This document shows positions 1-8,680 of a DNA stretch of 64,000 nt, piece after piece. This DNA is from UBA2705 sp963977105. GTDB lineage: Bacteria; Pseudomonadota; Alphaproteobacteria; Micavibrionales; Micavibrionaceae. Under the pieces are notes generated by a model. The model saw nothing but the letters and a program-made list of their open reading frames with translations, was not told the origin of the DNA and searched no databases. Position 1 is the stretch's first letter. Every line of letters starts with the position of its first letter. Where the stretch lies: the NCBI GenBank assembly GCA_963977105.1, contig CAXBNI010000002.1, positions 62,001 through 126,000 of the forward strand, given 5' to 3'. The position numbers and the translations under genes were made by a program.

Positions 1-1
1 C

Positions 2-1105
2 ATTAAAACAACAAAAAATCAGCTCAAGAAAATTTTCAACTGTTATTCAAACGCGACGACACATGACAAGTCACAAGACCACTTCGTCTACATACCGCTT
101 ACGATTGAAGCCAATAATTACGATTTAACCAGCTTTGCGGTTGATACTTTCAAACGCAACCCAAAAACAGGCGGCCCCATCCCAACGATGGAGCTCACCA
201 AGACTGGCTACCAGGCACGCCTGCGTATGGCAATTTCATTAGCATCCCGCGAACAGCAGCTTTTGGAGCAAATCAAAAATTACAACAGCCCAGACCAACT
301 CTCGAAACATCCGATACAAAAACTCAGCCCCGCCACCTGCTTTGGCCCGCCAGAATTTAGTATCAAAACATTATGGTCTGATGATGATTCTGTATTCAGG
401 AATGAGTATGAAGCCAAGGTTGGCTATGCGCCCGATGTACTCGGTATTTATTTAACGCAGATGAAAAAAGACCTACCAGAAGAGCTTTATAAGCAGCTTA
501 AAGACATCCGTAAGGATAAAGAGGTCTCTCTGGGGGTTACTGCCGTCTGCATGACACGCCGCTTAGCGTATTTTATTGCCCATTACGTGCATGAACATGA
601 TGCTTATGTGCTTTATGAATGCACATTAGACAGAAACAAATTTTGTTCACCCAACAACACCTATATACGCGGACAGGATTTAGAACAAGAATTTGAAGCT
701 ATTTGCGTATTACCATCACGCATTGATGCACATTTATCGCCAGAACAACAAACAGAGGTGCTGGCTAAGTCTTTAGAAAACTTTGAAAGCCATGTCACTG
801 AAAACATTCAAGGCTTAAAGCGCAGCCCCGGCAGCAAAATGGAGCGTGCGACAAGCGCAGTTGAGCAATATTACAAACGCAACCGTAGCCGTTTGCCTGA
901 GTATTTCAAAAATGCTGCTGAGCGTAAGGACGTGGCACAGTTTGATGGTAAATACGCCATCATGGAGCAAGTCTCGCCGCACGAAGCCATGGCTTATATC
1001 GGCAGTGGTTACGAAAAACTCGCGAAGCTATTTGTTGAAGATCACGACGACAAAGAACAATTTGTTGATAAGAATCTTTTTTCTTCTCAAGCAAAGCCTA
1101 AATAA
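2..1105 (+). CDS. CYTH-like domain protein (5' end outside window)
   Basis: The frame is open from the window edge, so the gene starts upstream; the internal ATG at 188 is probably not the true start. It is a clear paralogue of the next gene (1305-2558), sharing PEFSIKTL, CMTRR, YECTLDRNKF, an ExEFEA segment and GSKMERA in the same order. In that paralogue these motifs match the strands of CYTH (triphosphate tunnel metalloenzyme) proteins, which bind or hydrolyse tri- and polyphosphates in the cytoplasm. The N-terminal ExExK strand would lie before the window. Family membership is inferred from motif order, and the substrate is unknown. A weak hairpin overlaps the stop codon. Confidence 0.7.
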   Translation: MKTTKNQLKKIFNCYSNATTHDKSQDHFVYIPLTIEANNYDLTSFAVDTFKRNPKTGGPIPTMELTKTGYQARLRMAISLASREQQLLEQIKNYNSPDQLSKHPIQKLSPATCFGPPEFSIKTLWSDDDSVFRNEYEAKVGYAPDVLGIYLTQMKKDLPEELYKQLKDIRKDKEVSLGVTAVCMTRRLAYFIAHYVHEHDAYVLYECTLDRNKFCSPNNTYIRGQDLEQEFEAICVLPSRIDAHLSPEQQTEVLAKSLENFESHVTENIQGLKRSPGSKMERATSAVEQYYKRNRSRLPEYFKNAAERKDVAQFDGKYAIMEQVSPHEAMAYIGSGYEKLAKLFVEDHDDKEQFVDKNLFSSQAKPK

Positions 1106-1136
1106 CACAAAAAAACCTGTTATTTTTGGAGGGCAT

Positions 1137-1166
1137 ATGAAAAACAGGGGTCTTGTAAGCTATTGA
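1137..1166 (+). other. Nine-codon mini-ORF with strong ribosome binding site
   Basis: A GGAGG Shine-Dalgarno (1128-1132) precedes ATG at 1137, which opens a 9-residue reading frame ending in TGA. It lies between the two CYTH-like genes. It could be a leader peptide or a decayed gene start. Only the binding site and short frame are seen; function is unknown. Confidence 0.25.
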
Positions 1167-1221
1167 ACTAACACTAAAGGCAAAAAAAAGCAGCTCGAGT
1201 TTAGTTTTCATAATATAATTC

Positions 1222-1250
1222 TTGACTTGGCAATAGAATCTGTATATCAA
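1222..1250 (+). promoter_or_regulatory. Candidate sigma-70 promoter for second CYTH-like gene
   Basis: TTGACT (1222-1227), a 17-base spacer and TATCAA (1245-1250) lie 55 bases upstream of the ATG at 1305. The -35 is strong and the -10 moderate (4/6). Confidence 0.4.
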
Positions 1251-1304
1251 TAGTTAGTAATATATTTCGTCGGCACCACAATTTAAATATTTGGTAGGGA
1301 AAAT

Positions 1305-2558
1305 ATGAGCATTGTATTAAAGAGACTAATTGAAGAAGCAAAAGCATTAGATGGCACAACCATGGCGAAGGATGCTTTAAAATCCGCGTTTCATCGTTCC
1401 GCACATGCCAGTTATGGCTTGCCAGAAGACTATGAGAATGAGCTAAAGTTCTGCTCTCGCAAGTCCGTCACCGAGATTCAAAAAGAAATCCAAACATTGT
1501 TTTCCACACACAGCCGTCATGACTCATCGAATGACGGTTTTTTTGTGCTTAAAAAGACAGCCGAAGAAAATTCTTATTACCTTACAAGTATTCAAGTCGA
1601 CAGCATCACAAAAGACGATGATGGCAATATCATCGATTCACACGGCATTCAAAACGCTGGTCACCAAATGCGTGTACGTTTAGCGTTCCACCCAAATGTT
1701 GTTGCCGATCGCGCAAGCCAAGAAAATCAAAACGCACGTAAGTTTAAAACAAATAACGTTATGGCGAATTTTGGGGCGACACAAATTTATGGCGAACCAG
1801 AAGTTTCAGTTAAAACACTCCTATCACTCAGCGAAAATCAGGAGCGCGGCGAATTTGAAGTCTTCTTAAAAGATGATAATTATGCGGGCACGATCCTAAA
1901 AGAAAAAGGCCATGCCTTAGAACCTGATTTCAAGAAAAAACTCCAAGAGCTAGATGACGATGCAAATACGGAGCTTTGCGCTGAGGCCATTTGCATGACA
2001 CGCCGCATGATGTTCTATGGCGTTCACTATGTCGCAGAACATAATGCTTATGTTGGCTATGAGTGCACAATCGACAACAATCAATTCGCAGATGTTAATA
2101 TGCGTACATCAAAAGCCTATTCTGACCGTGAAATGGAATTTGAAGCGCATTATATTTACCCTGCTGATGGCCGCATATTGTCTACAGCTGAGCAAAAACA
2201 AGTTTTAGACGCATCAACAGACGCACTGAGCACATATATACAAGATAACACGACGTCATTTAAGCCAAGCTGGGGCAGCAAAATGGAACGTGCATCTGCT
2301 GCAGCGCGCAAAATGAACAACTCGCTCAATAAGAAATTTAGCGCAGTAAATGATAACTCCGGCAACCAAGTGCCTGATATCCATCCATGTTTAGAAGAAC
2401 AGAAGCACCCAGGTGAGCTGTTACAAAACAACATTGGCGGTTTTTACAATATGTCATTGAAAATTGACTCTCCTGTTTGTGAAAACAATAGCGCCGACTG
2501 GATTAAAGAACGCCGCATCAGAGAAGCCTTTGTTGAGCCTAAAAACAAGCAGGCTTAA
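1305..2558 (+). CDS. CYTH-like domain protein (putative triphosphate tunnel enzyme)
   Basis: A 417-residue soluble protein with no signal peptide. In order it shows the hallmarks of CYTH/triphosphate tunnel proteins: ExExK (E44, E46, K48), RxR (R123, R125), a VKT strand (K170), RGEFE (E183, E185), MTRR (R233/R234), YECTIDNNQF (E253, D257), EMEFE (276-280) and GSKMER (K326). Such proteins form an eight-strand tunnel that binds metal-triphosphate and act as thiamine triphosphatase, inorganic tri/polyphosphatase or adenylate cyclase. It has about 40 extra residues at the N-terminus and a long C-terminal tail (about 335-417). The ATG follows AGGGA. It is a tandem paralogue of the preceding gene and lies 12 bases upstream of the PfkB kinase, so probably co-transcribed. 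Substrate is unknown. Confidence 0.72.
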   Translation: MSIVLKRLIEEAKALDGTTMAKDALKSAFHRSAHASYGLPEDYENELKFCSRKSVTEIQKEIQTLFSTHSRHDSSNDGFFVLKKTAEENSYYLTSIQVDSITKDDDGNIIDSHGIQNAGHQMRVRLAFHPNVVADRASQENQNARKFKTNNVMANFGATQIYGEPEVSVKTLLSLSENQERGEFEVFLKDDNYAGTILKEKGHALEPDFKKKLQELDDDANTELCAEAICMTRRMMFYGVHYVAEHNAYVGYECTIDNNQFADVNMRTSKAYSDREMEFEAHYIYPADGRILSTAEQKQVLDASTDALSTYIQDNTTSFKPSWGSKMERASAAARKMNNSLNKKFSAVNDNSGNQVPDIHPCLEEQKHPGELLQNNIGGFYNMSLKIDSPVCENNSADWIKERRIREAFVEPKNKQA

Positions 2559-2570
2559 GAAAATATCACC

Positions 2571-3566
2571 ATGAAGATTCTCGGCTTAGGAAATGCTGTT
2601 ATTGATGTAACAGCAAATATTGAAGATGACTTTCTTGATACGCATGAGATCAAGAAAGGCCTATGTTATGAATCACATATCGACGACGTTCCTAAATATT
2701 TAGACACATTGCAAAAACTCGGCGTTGAGACAGCCTATAGCGCAGGCGGTAGCGCGGCCAATACAATGGTCTGCATTGCTGCGCTCGGCGGACAGGCATC
2801 ATTTAGCGGCTTTATTGGCGCAGATAAGGATGGTGACTTCTTCAAGGATAGCCTTGCTCTTTACGATGTCGCCACCCAAGACATGATTATCCGCAGCAAT
2901 GACGAAACAGGAAAAATATTCATCCTCGTTACGCCAGACTGCCAGCGTAGCTTCATGTCATTCCACGGCGCATCGGCCTCTGCGCAGCCAGAAGACGAAC
3001 ACAAACAAATGATCCAAGCTAATGACGCTCTATACATAGAGGGTTTCTCACTTTATTCGCCCAAGGGCTATGAAATGTATAAAGCGGCATCAGATATTGC
3101 ACGCCAAGAAGGTAAGCTAATTATCTTTAACCCGTGTGATGCCAATGTCGTTGCTGAAAAAGCCGAAAGCGTCACCGACCTTATGGGGCGCGCCGACATT
3201 ATCATTGCCAACCGCCTTGAGGCGCTTGCAATGACCCATGAAAAAACACTAGAATCCGCCTTAGATGCACTAGGAAAAATGCATAAAAAATGCGTTATCA
3301 TTACCGACAGCGCCAATGGCGCGTATATTCTTGAGGGCAACACCTTAACGCACAGCCCAATTGAGCGCACACCGCCAAAAATCGTTAATGATAACGGCGC
3401 TGGTGATAATTTTGCTGGTGGTTTCTTATTCGGCTATTTACAGCAAGGACTTCCCGCCGCGCAAGCCGCTAAGATCGGTCATTTATGCGCAGGCTATATT
3501 TTAGGGCAGAGCGCTTCACGCCCAGCGCAAAAAGACGACTTGAAAAAACTACTTTCCACGTTATAA
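2571..3566 (+). CDS. PfkB-family (adenosine-type) kinase
   Basis: A 331-residue ribokinase-fold sugar/nucleoside kinase. The N-terminal GG substrate region is AGGSAANTMVCIAALGG (about 60-76). The C-terminal ATP/anion-hole motif NDNGAGDNFAGG (about 267-278) contains the catalytic Asp. Overall layout resembles bacterial adenosine kinases, which phosphorylate adenosine with ATP in the cytoplasm, although ribokinase or other PfkB specificities cannot be excluded. The gene follows the CYTH-like gene by 12 bases and is followed after 35 bases by a deaminase-domain gene, suggesting a nucleotide- or phosphate-related operon. Confidence 0.85.
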   Translation: MKILGLGNAVIDVTANIEDDFLDTHEIKKGLCYESHIDDVPKYLDTLQKLGVETAYSAGGSAANTMVCIAALGGQASFSGFIGADKDGDFFKDSLALYDVATQDMIIRSNDETGKIFILVTPDCQRSFMSFHGASASAQPEDEHKQMIQANDALYIEGFSLYSPKGYEMYKAASDIARQEGKLIIFNPCDANVVAEKAESVTDLMGRADIIIANRLEALAMTHEKTLESALDALGKMHKKCVIITDSANGAYILEGNTLTHSPIERTPPKIVNDNGAGDNFAGGFLFGYLQQGLPAAQAAKIGHLCAGYILGQSASRPAQKDDLKKLLSTL

Positions 3567-3601
3567 TCACATCCCAATAACCCTACAGGATGTTTGTCAC
3601 T

Positions 3602-4582
3602 ATGCATGATGACTTACTGCCTATCGCCGCCATGGAACGCGCCGTCGATATTGTTCTTAGCTCCCCCCACCCGACCAGCAAAGTGTCTGCGGCTCTTTTT
3701 GGTCGCGACCTTAATGGTGATGATTATATCATTGCACGTACGAATCGGTGGCCGGAGCGCATTGAACAATGCTTCACGCATGATGACCGCATCGGCAATA
3801 GTAGCGGTACAATCCACGCCGAGACAGCCTGTATCCTCGCCGCGCCCTACACAAAAGACGCGTCGATTTGCGTGACAGACCCATTTTGTCCAAACTGCGC
3901 CAAAAACATCGTCGAGGCAGGCATCAAAGCGGTCTATATTGACCACAAAGGCTTTATCAAAGATTTCGCAGCCCGTCGCGGCCACGACTTTGAAAATATG
4001 TCATTGAAAATTGTTGAACGTGCGGGCATTGCGATTTTTGAGGTGATCCGTAAAGATAAAATCATCCAGCCCATCCAGATCCCCAAAGAAGGTTACCGCC
4101 CGAAAAGCGCGAACCCACCAATTATCAAAGCGCTTGAACAAGCTCCGTCAATGACGCTTTTCTTAAATGAGGTCAATGCCGCTAAAAATATTTATGATGA
4201 CGACACACCTTTTTGCGTTGCCCTATCAGAAGATCGCCATCGCGCGCTGTACAGCATTACATTAAGCGCCCATTTATCACGTGGCATTAAAAAAGGTAGC
4301 GAGGCTGAAGCCCCCGCCCATCAATTAGAACAAAAATATAACTATACCATCCCACCGCTCAACCGCTTAATGATCGGCGCGCATAAATACGGCCATCGCG
4401 TCTTAGACGATTATATTTATTTATCACACATCCCCTCAGGACGAGAGCTTATTAATTTAATGGGGGAATCCGGCCAGCAAAAATTGTTTTTTGATAAACG
4501 AGAGAACATGACGAAATATTCATCGCCGCAAGCTTTAGCGCAGCTGACGCAAGCAGGCCTTGTCAAAGCAGAGTATATTTAA
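3602..4582 (+). CDS. Cytidine/dCMP deaminase-like domain protein
   Basis: The start is placed at the ATG at 3602, because the ATG at 3590 overlaps the ACAGGA ribosome site while 3602 has an 11-base spacing. The N-terminal half carries a zinc deaminase signature: a TIHAET box (His ligand, catalytic Glu) followed by DPFCPNCAKNIVEAGIKAVYI (CxxC ligands). This matches deoxycytidylate/cytidine deaminase folds except that the residue before the first Cys is Phe rather than Pro. Residues about 165-326 match no domain I recognise, so the protein is twice the size of a simple deaminase. The stop overlaps the convergent gene at 4579 by four bases. Substrate is unknown. Confidence 0.75.
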   Translation: MHDDLLPIAAMERAVDIVLSSPHPTSKVSAALFGRDLNGDDYIIARTNRWPERIEQCFTHDDRIGNSSGTIHAETACILAAPYTKDASICVTDPFCPNCAKNIVEAGIKAVYIDHKGFIKDFAARRGHDFENMSLKIVERAGIAIFEVIRKDKIIQPIQIPKEGYRPKSANPPIIKALEQAPSMTLFLNEVNAAKNIYDDDTPFCVALSEDRHRALYSITLSAHLSRGIKKGSEAEAPAHQLEQKYNYTIPPLNRLMIGAHKYGHRVLDDYIYLSHIPSGRELINLMGESGQQKLFFDKRENMTKYSSPQALAQLTQAGLVKAEYI

Positions 4583-4794
4583 GACGGGACGTTTTTGCAC
4601 GGAATAAGGCTCCTGCCTTTTTGTTCTTCTTTAATCGCATCGCTTAATGATTCACTATCTGCCCCATCATCATTAACCGCCTTTTGAAATGAAGGACACG
4701 AAGACTGGCCAAAGTTTTCGCAGTTCTTGCAGCCCTCATCCGCGTTATCGACAATGTCTTTAGCTTTTGTTTTTATATCATTATTTTTACCCAT
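4579..4794 (-). CDS. Small Cys-containing hypothetical protein
   Basis: A 71-residue hydrophilic protein with a cysteine cluster (GCKNCENFGQSSCPSF) plus a C-terminal Cys, suggesting metal binding or a redox site. The start has an upstream AGGGA at good spacing. It is the last gene of a minus-strand run with 4842-6008 and 6038-6409. No family recognised. Confidence 0.55.
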   Translation of the reverse strand: MGKNNDIKTKAKDIVDNADEGCKNCENFGQSSCPSFQKAVNDDGADSESLSDAIKEEQKGRSLIPCKNVPS

Positions 4795-4841
4795 GTCGCA
4801 GCCATCCCTTTATGCGTCATTAAAATCGCCCTGTCTTGCCC

Positions 4842-6008
4842 CTAGTGCAAAAACGGCGTTAATGTTGTGCCCTGCACACAAAACACAGAATCGCCTGCAA
4901 CTTTATTTTCTTTATCTTTGATGCCTTGTGCGCTGCACTGAGCTAACTCTTGCGCGCGAATACGCAGCTCATCATGTATTTCTGTCTGCAAAGATGACAG
5001 CATATAGCTAAAGAGATCAGCGTCTTCATCACCAATTTCAACGGCAAGTTCATCAACCCACTTTTCGAGGGCGGCTAATGTCTCTTTAAAGTCCTCCGCG
5101 TCCATTTCGGTCTCAATAAAGCCATTCGCCATATCCCCCATTTGTGCAAAATAACATTCATATGCCCAGTCCTGCGCTTGGTCGAGCACTTCTAAAATTT
5201 TCCCGTCGCCGTCTTGTTTATCCGGTAAAGCATCCATATAGTCGATTTGATCTTGTAACAGACTAATTACATCACCAGACGTCCCCGCCTCATCACCAGG
5301 CAAGCCATGCTCAACGATTAATTCCTCTAAGCTGTCTGTGTAAAAGGCAGGCATAATCTCGCAGAGTATAGCCACAACATTTTTCGTCAGCGGTAAGGTC
5401 ATATGCCCCCCTTCACCGATGTTCATTTGTATGAGTACAGCGTCTTCTTCTGCATTTTGTACCTCGACCTCCAAGGCCGCAAATGGGTCTGCTTTCTCTT
5501 CATATTTCTGCTCTAAGTTAACAGCAAGATGCGGATAGATCATCGCCATGTATTCAACAACAGGCATATAAGCCTCTGCATTGTCATAGTCATCCTTTGC
5601 CATCAGAGCCTCGCTTTGCTCAATCAGAGCGTTAAAAATTATAGAAATTGACTGCTCGTCATCACCAATAGTGTCAAGGACCGCTTCAATGTATTGCTCT
5701 GATACACCTGCATAATATGAACTTACAGTATCAGCAAGATCATCAATTGCGCCCATAATTTGACCGCTAAGCAATCCACGTTCTGCCATTTCAAGACGAT
5801 ATTCGCGAATCGAATCGAGAACAGTATTATCACTGACCGCAAACTTACCTGTGACTTCGCCATCCGGATGAATTATGGGGCTTGCCGCGCAAAGCGCCGC
5901 GAGCTCATCATATGTAGGCAGCGCTGTGAATTCTGTAATGTCGCCTGCGCCATCCATTAATATCATTGGATGCTGCGCGAGAATATTGTTTATGTTGCTA
6001 TAATCCAT
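4842..6008 (-). CDS. Acidic hypothetical protein
   Basis: A 388-residue, strongly acidic protein (many Asp/Glu stretches), apparently helical, with no signal peptide or clear membrane segment. AGGTAG precedes the ATG at about 8 bases. Cysteines are sparse except near the C-terminus. It is the middle gene of three closely spaced minus-strand genes (29 bases after 6038-6409, 47 bases before 4579-4794). I do not recognise the family; its composition would suit a cytoplasmic interaction or effector-type protein, but that is speculation. Confidence 0.7.
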   Translation of the reverse strand: MDYSNINNILAQHPMILMDGAGDITEFTALPTYDELAALCAASPIIHPDGEVTGKFAVSDNTVLDSIREYRLEMAERGLLSGQIMGAIDDLADTVSSYYAGVSEQYIEAVLDTIGDDEQSISIIFNALIEQSEALMAKDDYDNAEAYMPVVEYMAMIYPHLAVNLEQKYEEKADPFAALEVEVQNAEEDAVLIQMNIGEGGHMTLPLTKNVVAILCEIMPAFYTDSLEELIVEHGLPGDEAGTSGDVISLLQDQIDYMDALPDKQDGDGKILEVLDQAQDWAYECYFAQMGDMANGFIETEMDAEDFKETLAALEKWVDELAVEIGDEDADLFSYMLSSLQTEIHDELRIRAQELAQCSAQGIKDKENKVAGDSVFCVQGTTLTPFLH

Positions 6009-6037
6009 TTTATTCTACCTAACTTGATTAATGTGCC

Positions 6038-6409
6038 TTAAAAGGAACACGCTTTGGCCGTGTCTCTCACTAAATTTTCTAATTGCTTTGCCTTATAACA
6101 GTCTTGAAAAGCCCGCTCACTATGCCCAACTTTCAATGCGCTACGCTGCGCTGTCAACTCATCAAGGCATATTTTCCATTCATCCTGCCGCGCTGAGCAT
6201 GTAACCTGCTCCAATGCATTTTCAATACGCAGTTCAAGCTCAGCTGCACGGCGAAACACATCACGGCGATAAGTTTCCGTCTTCTCACTCGCCCAATCAT
6301 TGAACATCGATAGTAAGCCTTGACCTTGTTCAGGCTCTTTATCGCCGCGCTGATCTTTTCGGCGCTGCTCTTCGCTTGTGTAAATTTTCTGAGATTGTAA
6401 TCCACCCAT
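6038..6409 (-). CDS. Hypothetical helical protein
   Basis: A 123-residue charged protein, probably helical or coiled-coil, with three cysteines spread through the second half (TCSARQ, KICLDE, QDCYKA) and one near the end. It is the first gene of the minus-strand trio; AAGGGCG precedes the ATG. A candidate promoter with a TTAA-N7-TTAA box lies upstream at 6464-6516. No family recognised. An overlapping 112-aa frame at 6154-6492 is the less likely reading because it lacks such a ribosome site. Confidence 0.6.
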   Translation of the reverse strand: MGGLQSQKIYTSEEQRRKDQRGDKEPEQGQGLLSMFNDWASEKTETYRRDVFRRAAELELRIENALEQVTCSARQDEWKICLDELTAQRSALKVGHSERAFQDCYKAKQLENLVRDTAKACSF

Positions 6410-6463
6410 GTCTTAACGCCCTTATATCTTGCCATTATCGTTGCTTTGCAATGCAATAACCAT

Positions 6464-6492
6464 AGTTTACATAATTTAAGACCTTCTTTCAA
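6464..6492 (-). promoter_or_regulatory. Candidate promoter for the 6409-4579 operon
   Basis: On the minus strand TTGAAA (6492-6487), a 17-base spacer and TAAACT (6469-6464) lie about 55 bases before the ATG at 6409. Confidence 0.4.
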
Positions 6493-6501
6493 GCAAAAAA
6501 A

Positions 6502-6516
6502 TTAACAAAAAGTTAA
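6502..6516 (-). promoter_or_regulatory. CtrA-like box TTAA-N7-TTAA
   Basis: TTAACAAAAAGTTAA fits the alphaproteobacterial CtrA full-site consensus TTAA-N7-TTAA and sits 9 bases upstream of the candidate -35 element of the minus-strand operon. This is an activator-like position. One or two such matches are expected by chance in AT-rich DNA of this length, so this is suggestive only. Confidence 0.35.
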
Positions 6517-6561
6517 TCCAAACAGCTCGTTCATCCGTATGAAGATATATGAGAGCGATAA

Positions 6562-6675
6562 ATGTCCACTATTTCGGAATTTATTTACCTCTTATATATT
6601 GCATTTACTGGACTGATGACTATTATGTACGCAATCGAGTATATGAACAGTCCCACGATAGTAAATAGGGAATAG
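6562..6675 (+). CDS. Possible 37-residue single-pass membrane protein
   Basis: A short ORF with GAGAG six bases upstream of ATG. The protein is almost entirely one hydrophobic helix (residues about 6-25) with a short polar tail. It sits 60 bases before dnaK. It is too short for composition to prove coding. Confidence 0.3.
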   Translation: MSTISEFIYLLYIAFTGLMTIMYAIEYMNSPTIVNRE

Positions 6676-6734
6676 ATGATGGTGCCTATGGTAGGGCCAT
6701 TAGCGATATTCGCCACTAAATGAAAGGTATTAAA

Positions 6735-8666
6735 ATGAGCAAAGTCATTGGTATTGACCTAGGTACAACCAACTCTTGTGTAGCCGTAATGGATGGTAAA
6801 GATCCACGCGTAATTGAAAACTCAGAAGGTACACGGACCACCCCGTCAATGGTAGCGATTACCAAAGATGGTGAACAACTCGTCGGGCAGCCTGCAAAAC
6901 GTCAGGCCGTTACAAATCCAGAAAACACACTCTATGCTGTAAAACGTCTTATTGGCCGTCGTTATGACGATGCCGCCGTTCAGGATATGATGGACAAAGC
7001 GCCATTCCATATTATTGAAGGCGAAAATGGCGATGCATGGGTTGAAGTCGATGGCGAAAAATACGCCCCAGCACAAATAGCTGCGATGATTTTGACAAAA
7101 ATGAAAGAAACGGCAGAAAGCTTCTTAGGCGCAGACGTCACAGAAGCTGTTATTACAGTCCCTGCTTATTTTAACGATGCACAGCGTCAAGCAACAAAAG
7201 ATGCCGGCCGCATTGCGGGCCTTGATGTTCTACGTATCATCAACGAGCCAACAGCCGCTGCGTTATCATATGGCCTCGACAAAGAAGAAAGCGGCGTTAT
7301 CGCTGTTTATGACCTTGGTGGCGGTACATTTGATATCTCAATTCTTGAAATTGGCGACGGCGTGTTCGAAGTTAAATCAACCAATGGTGACACATTCCTT
7401 GGCGGTGAAGACTTTGACCTACGTATCATTGACTTCTTGGTTGACGAGTTCAAAAAAGAACAAGGCATTGACCTGAAAAAAGATAATCTTGCTCTACAGC
7501 GCCTAAAAGAAGCTGCTGAAAAAGCAAAAATCGAACTTTCAAGTGCACAGCAAACTGATGTTAACTTGCCGTTTATTACCGCAGATGCTGCGGGCCCTAA
7601 ACACCTGAACATCAAACTTACACGTGCAAAATTAGAATCACTCGTTGATGACCTGATCAAGCGTACAATTGAACCACTCAAAGCAGCGTTAAAAGATGCT
7701 GGCTATAAGCCATCTGACATTGACGAAGTTGTTATGGTTGGTGGTATGACACGTATGCCAAAAGTCATTAGCGCAGTTAAAGACTATTTTGGTAAAGAGC
7801 CTCACAAAGGCGTGAACCCTGATGAAGTTGTTGCCAATGGTGCGGCGATTCAAGGCGGCGTATTACAAGGCGACGTTAAAGACGTTCTTCTTCTTGATGT
7901 AACGCCTTTATCACTTGGCATTGAAACTTTGGGCGGCGTGTTCACACGTTTGATTGACCGTAACACGACAATCCCAACTAAAAAGTCTCAAACATTTTCT
8001 ACTGCAGAAGACAATCAAAGCGCAGTGACCATTCGTGTCTTCCAAGGTGAACGTGAAATGGCGGCCGACAATAAGATGCTTGGTCAGTTTGACCTCGTAG
8101 GCATTCCACCAGCGCCGCGCGGCGTTCCACAAGTTGAAGTCACATTCGACATTGATGCGAACGGCATTGTACAGGTTTCTGCAAAAGATAAAGCGACCAA
8201 CAAAGAGCAACAAATTCGTATCCAAGCCTCAGGCGGTCTGTCTGACAATGATATTGAACAAATGGTTCAGGACGCTGAAAGTAACTCTGAGAAAGACAAA
8301 GCGAAGCGCGATGAAGTTGAAGCTCGTAACGGCGCAGAGTCACTCATCCACGCAACTGAGAACAGCATGGAAGAACTTGGCGATAAAATTGGAGCTGAAG
8401 ACAAAGCAGCTGCAGAAGACGCCATGCAAGATCTGAAAGCTGCGCTTGAGGGCGACAATGCAGAAGACATCAAAGCGAAAACGGACGCCTTGCAAAAAGC
8501 ATCAATGAAAATTGGTGAAGCAATGTATCGCGCATCACAAGAAGAAGATTCCGCTGAATCAGAAAGCGCATCAACTGAAAGCAAAGCCGAAGAAGGCGAC
8601 GACCTTTCAAGTGATGATGACGTTCTGGATGCAGACTTCACTGTTGATGACGAAGATAAAAAGTAG
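6735..8666 (+). CDS. dnaK: Hsp70 chaperone DnaK
   Basis: ATP-dependent chaperone of 643 residues that binds exposed hydrophobic peptides and cycles with DnaJ and GrpE in the cytoplasm. Visible are the N-terminal phosphate loop IGIDLGTTNSCVAV, the NEPTAAALSYGLDK linker, the DLGGGTFDISILE phosphate-2 motif, a GGMTRMPKV adenosine motif and the DVTPLSLGIETLGG interdomain linker. A helical lid follows, with an acidic C-terminal tail ending in DDEDKK. The ATG at 6735 is chosen over 6720 because AAAGG lies 7 bases before it. It is followed by a strong hairpin terminator and then dnaJ, so dnaJ probably has partial read-through or its own promoter. grpE is not in the window. Confidence 0.98.
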   Translation: MSKVIGIDLGTTNSCVAVMDGKDPRVIENSEGTRTTPSMVAITKDGEQLVGQPAKRQAVTNPENTLYAVKRLIGRRYDDAAVQDMMDKAPFHIIEGENGDAWVEVDGEKYAPAQIAAMILTKMKETAESFLGADVTEAVITVPAYFNDAQRQATKDAGRIAGLDVLRIINEPTAAALSYGLDKEESGVIAVYDLGGGTFDISILEIGDGVFEVKSTNGDTFLGGEDFDLRIIDFLVDEFKKEQGIDLKKDNLALQRLKEAAEKAKIELSSAQQTDVNLPFITADAAGPKHLNIKLTRAKLESLVDDLIKRTIEPLKAALKDAGYKPSDIDEVVMVGGMTRMPKVISAVKDYFGKEPHKGVNPDEVVANGAAIQGGVLQGDVKDVLLLDVTPLSLGIETLGGVFTRLIDRNTTIPTKKSQTFSTAEDNQSAVTIRVFQGEREMAADNKMLGQFDLVGIPPAPRGVPQVEVTFDIDANGIVQVSAKDKATNKEQQIRIQASGGLSDNDIEQMVQDAESNSEKDKAKRDEVEARNGAESLIHATENSMEELGDKIGAEDKAAAEDAMQDLKAALEGDNAEDIKAKTDALQKASMKIGEAMYRASQEEDSAESESASTESKAEEGDDLSSDDDVLDADFTVDDEDKK

Positions 8667-8680
8667 TCCAACCTGATTAA

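Noticed and set aside
846..1166. 106-residue plus ORF overlapping the first CYTH-like gene
   Set aside because: Out of frame with a conserved paralogue; only its last nine codons, with their own ribosome site, are of interest.
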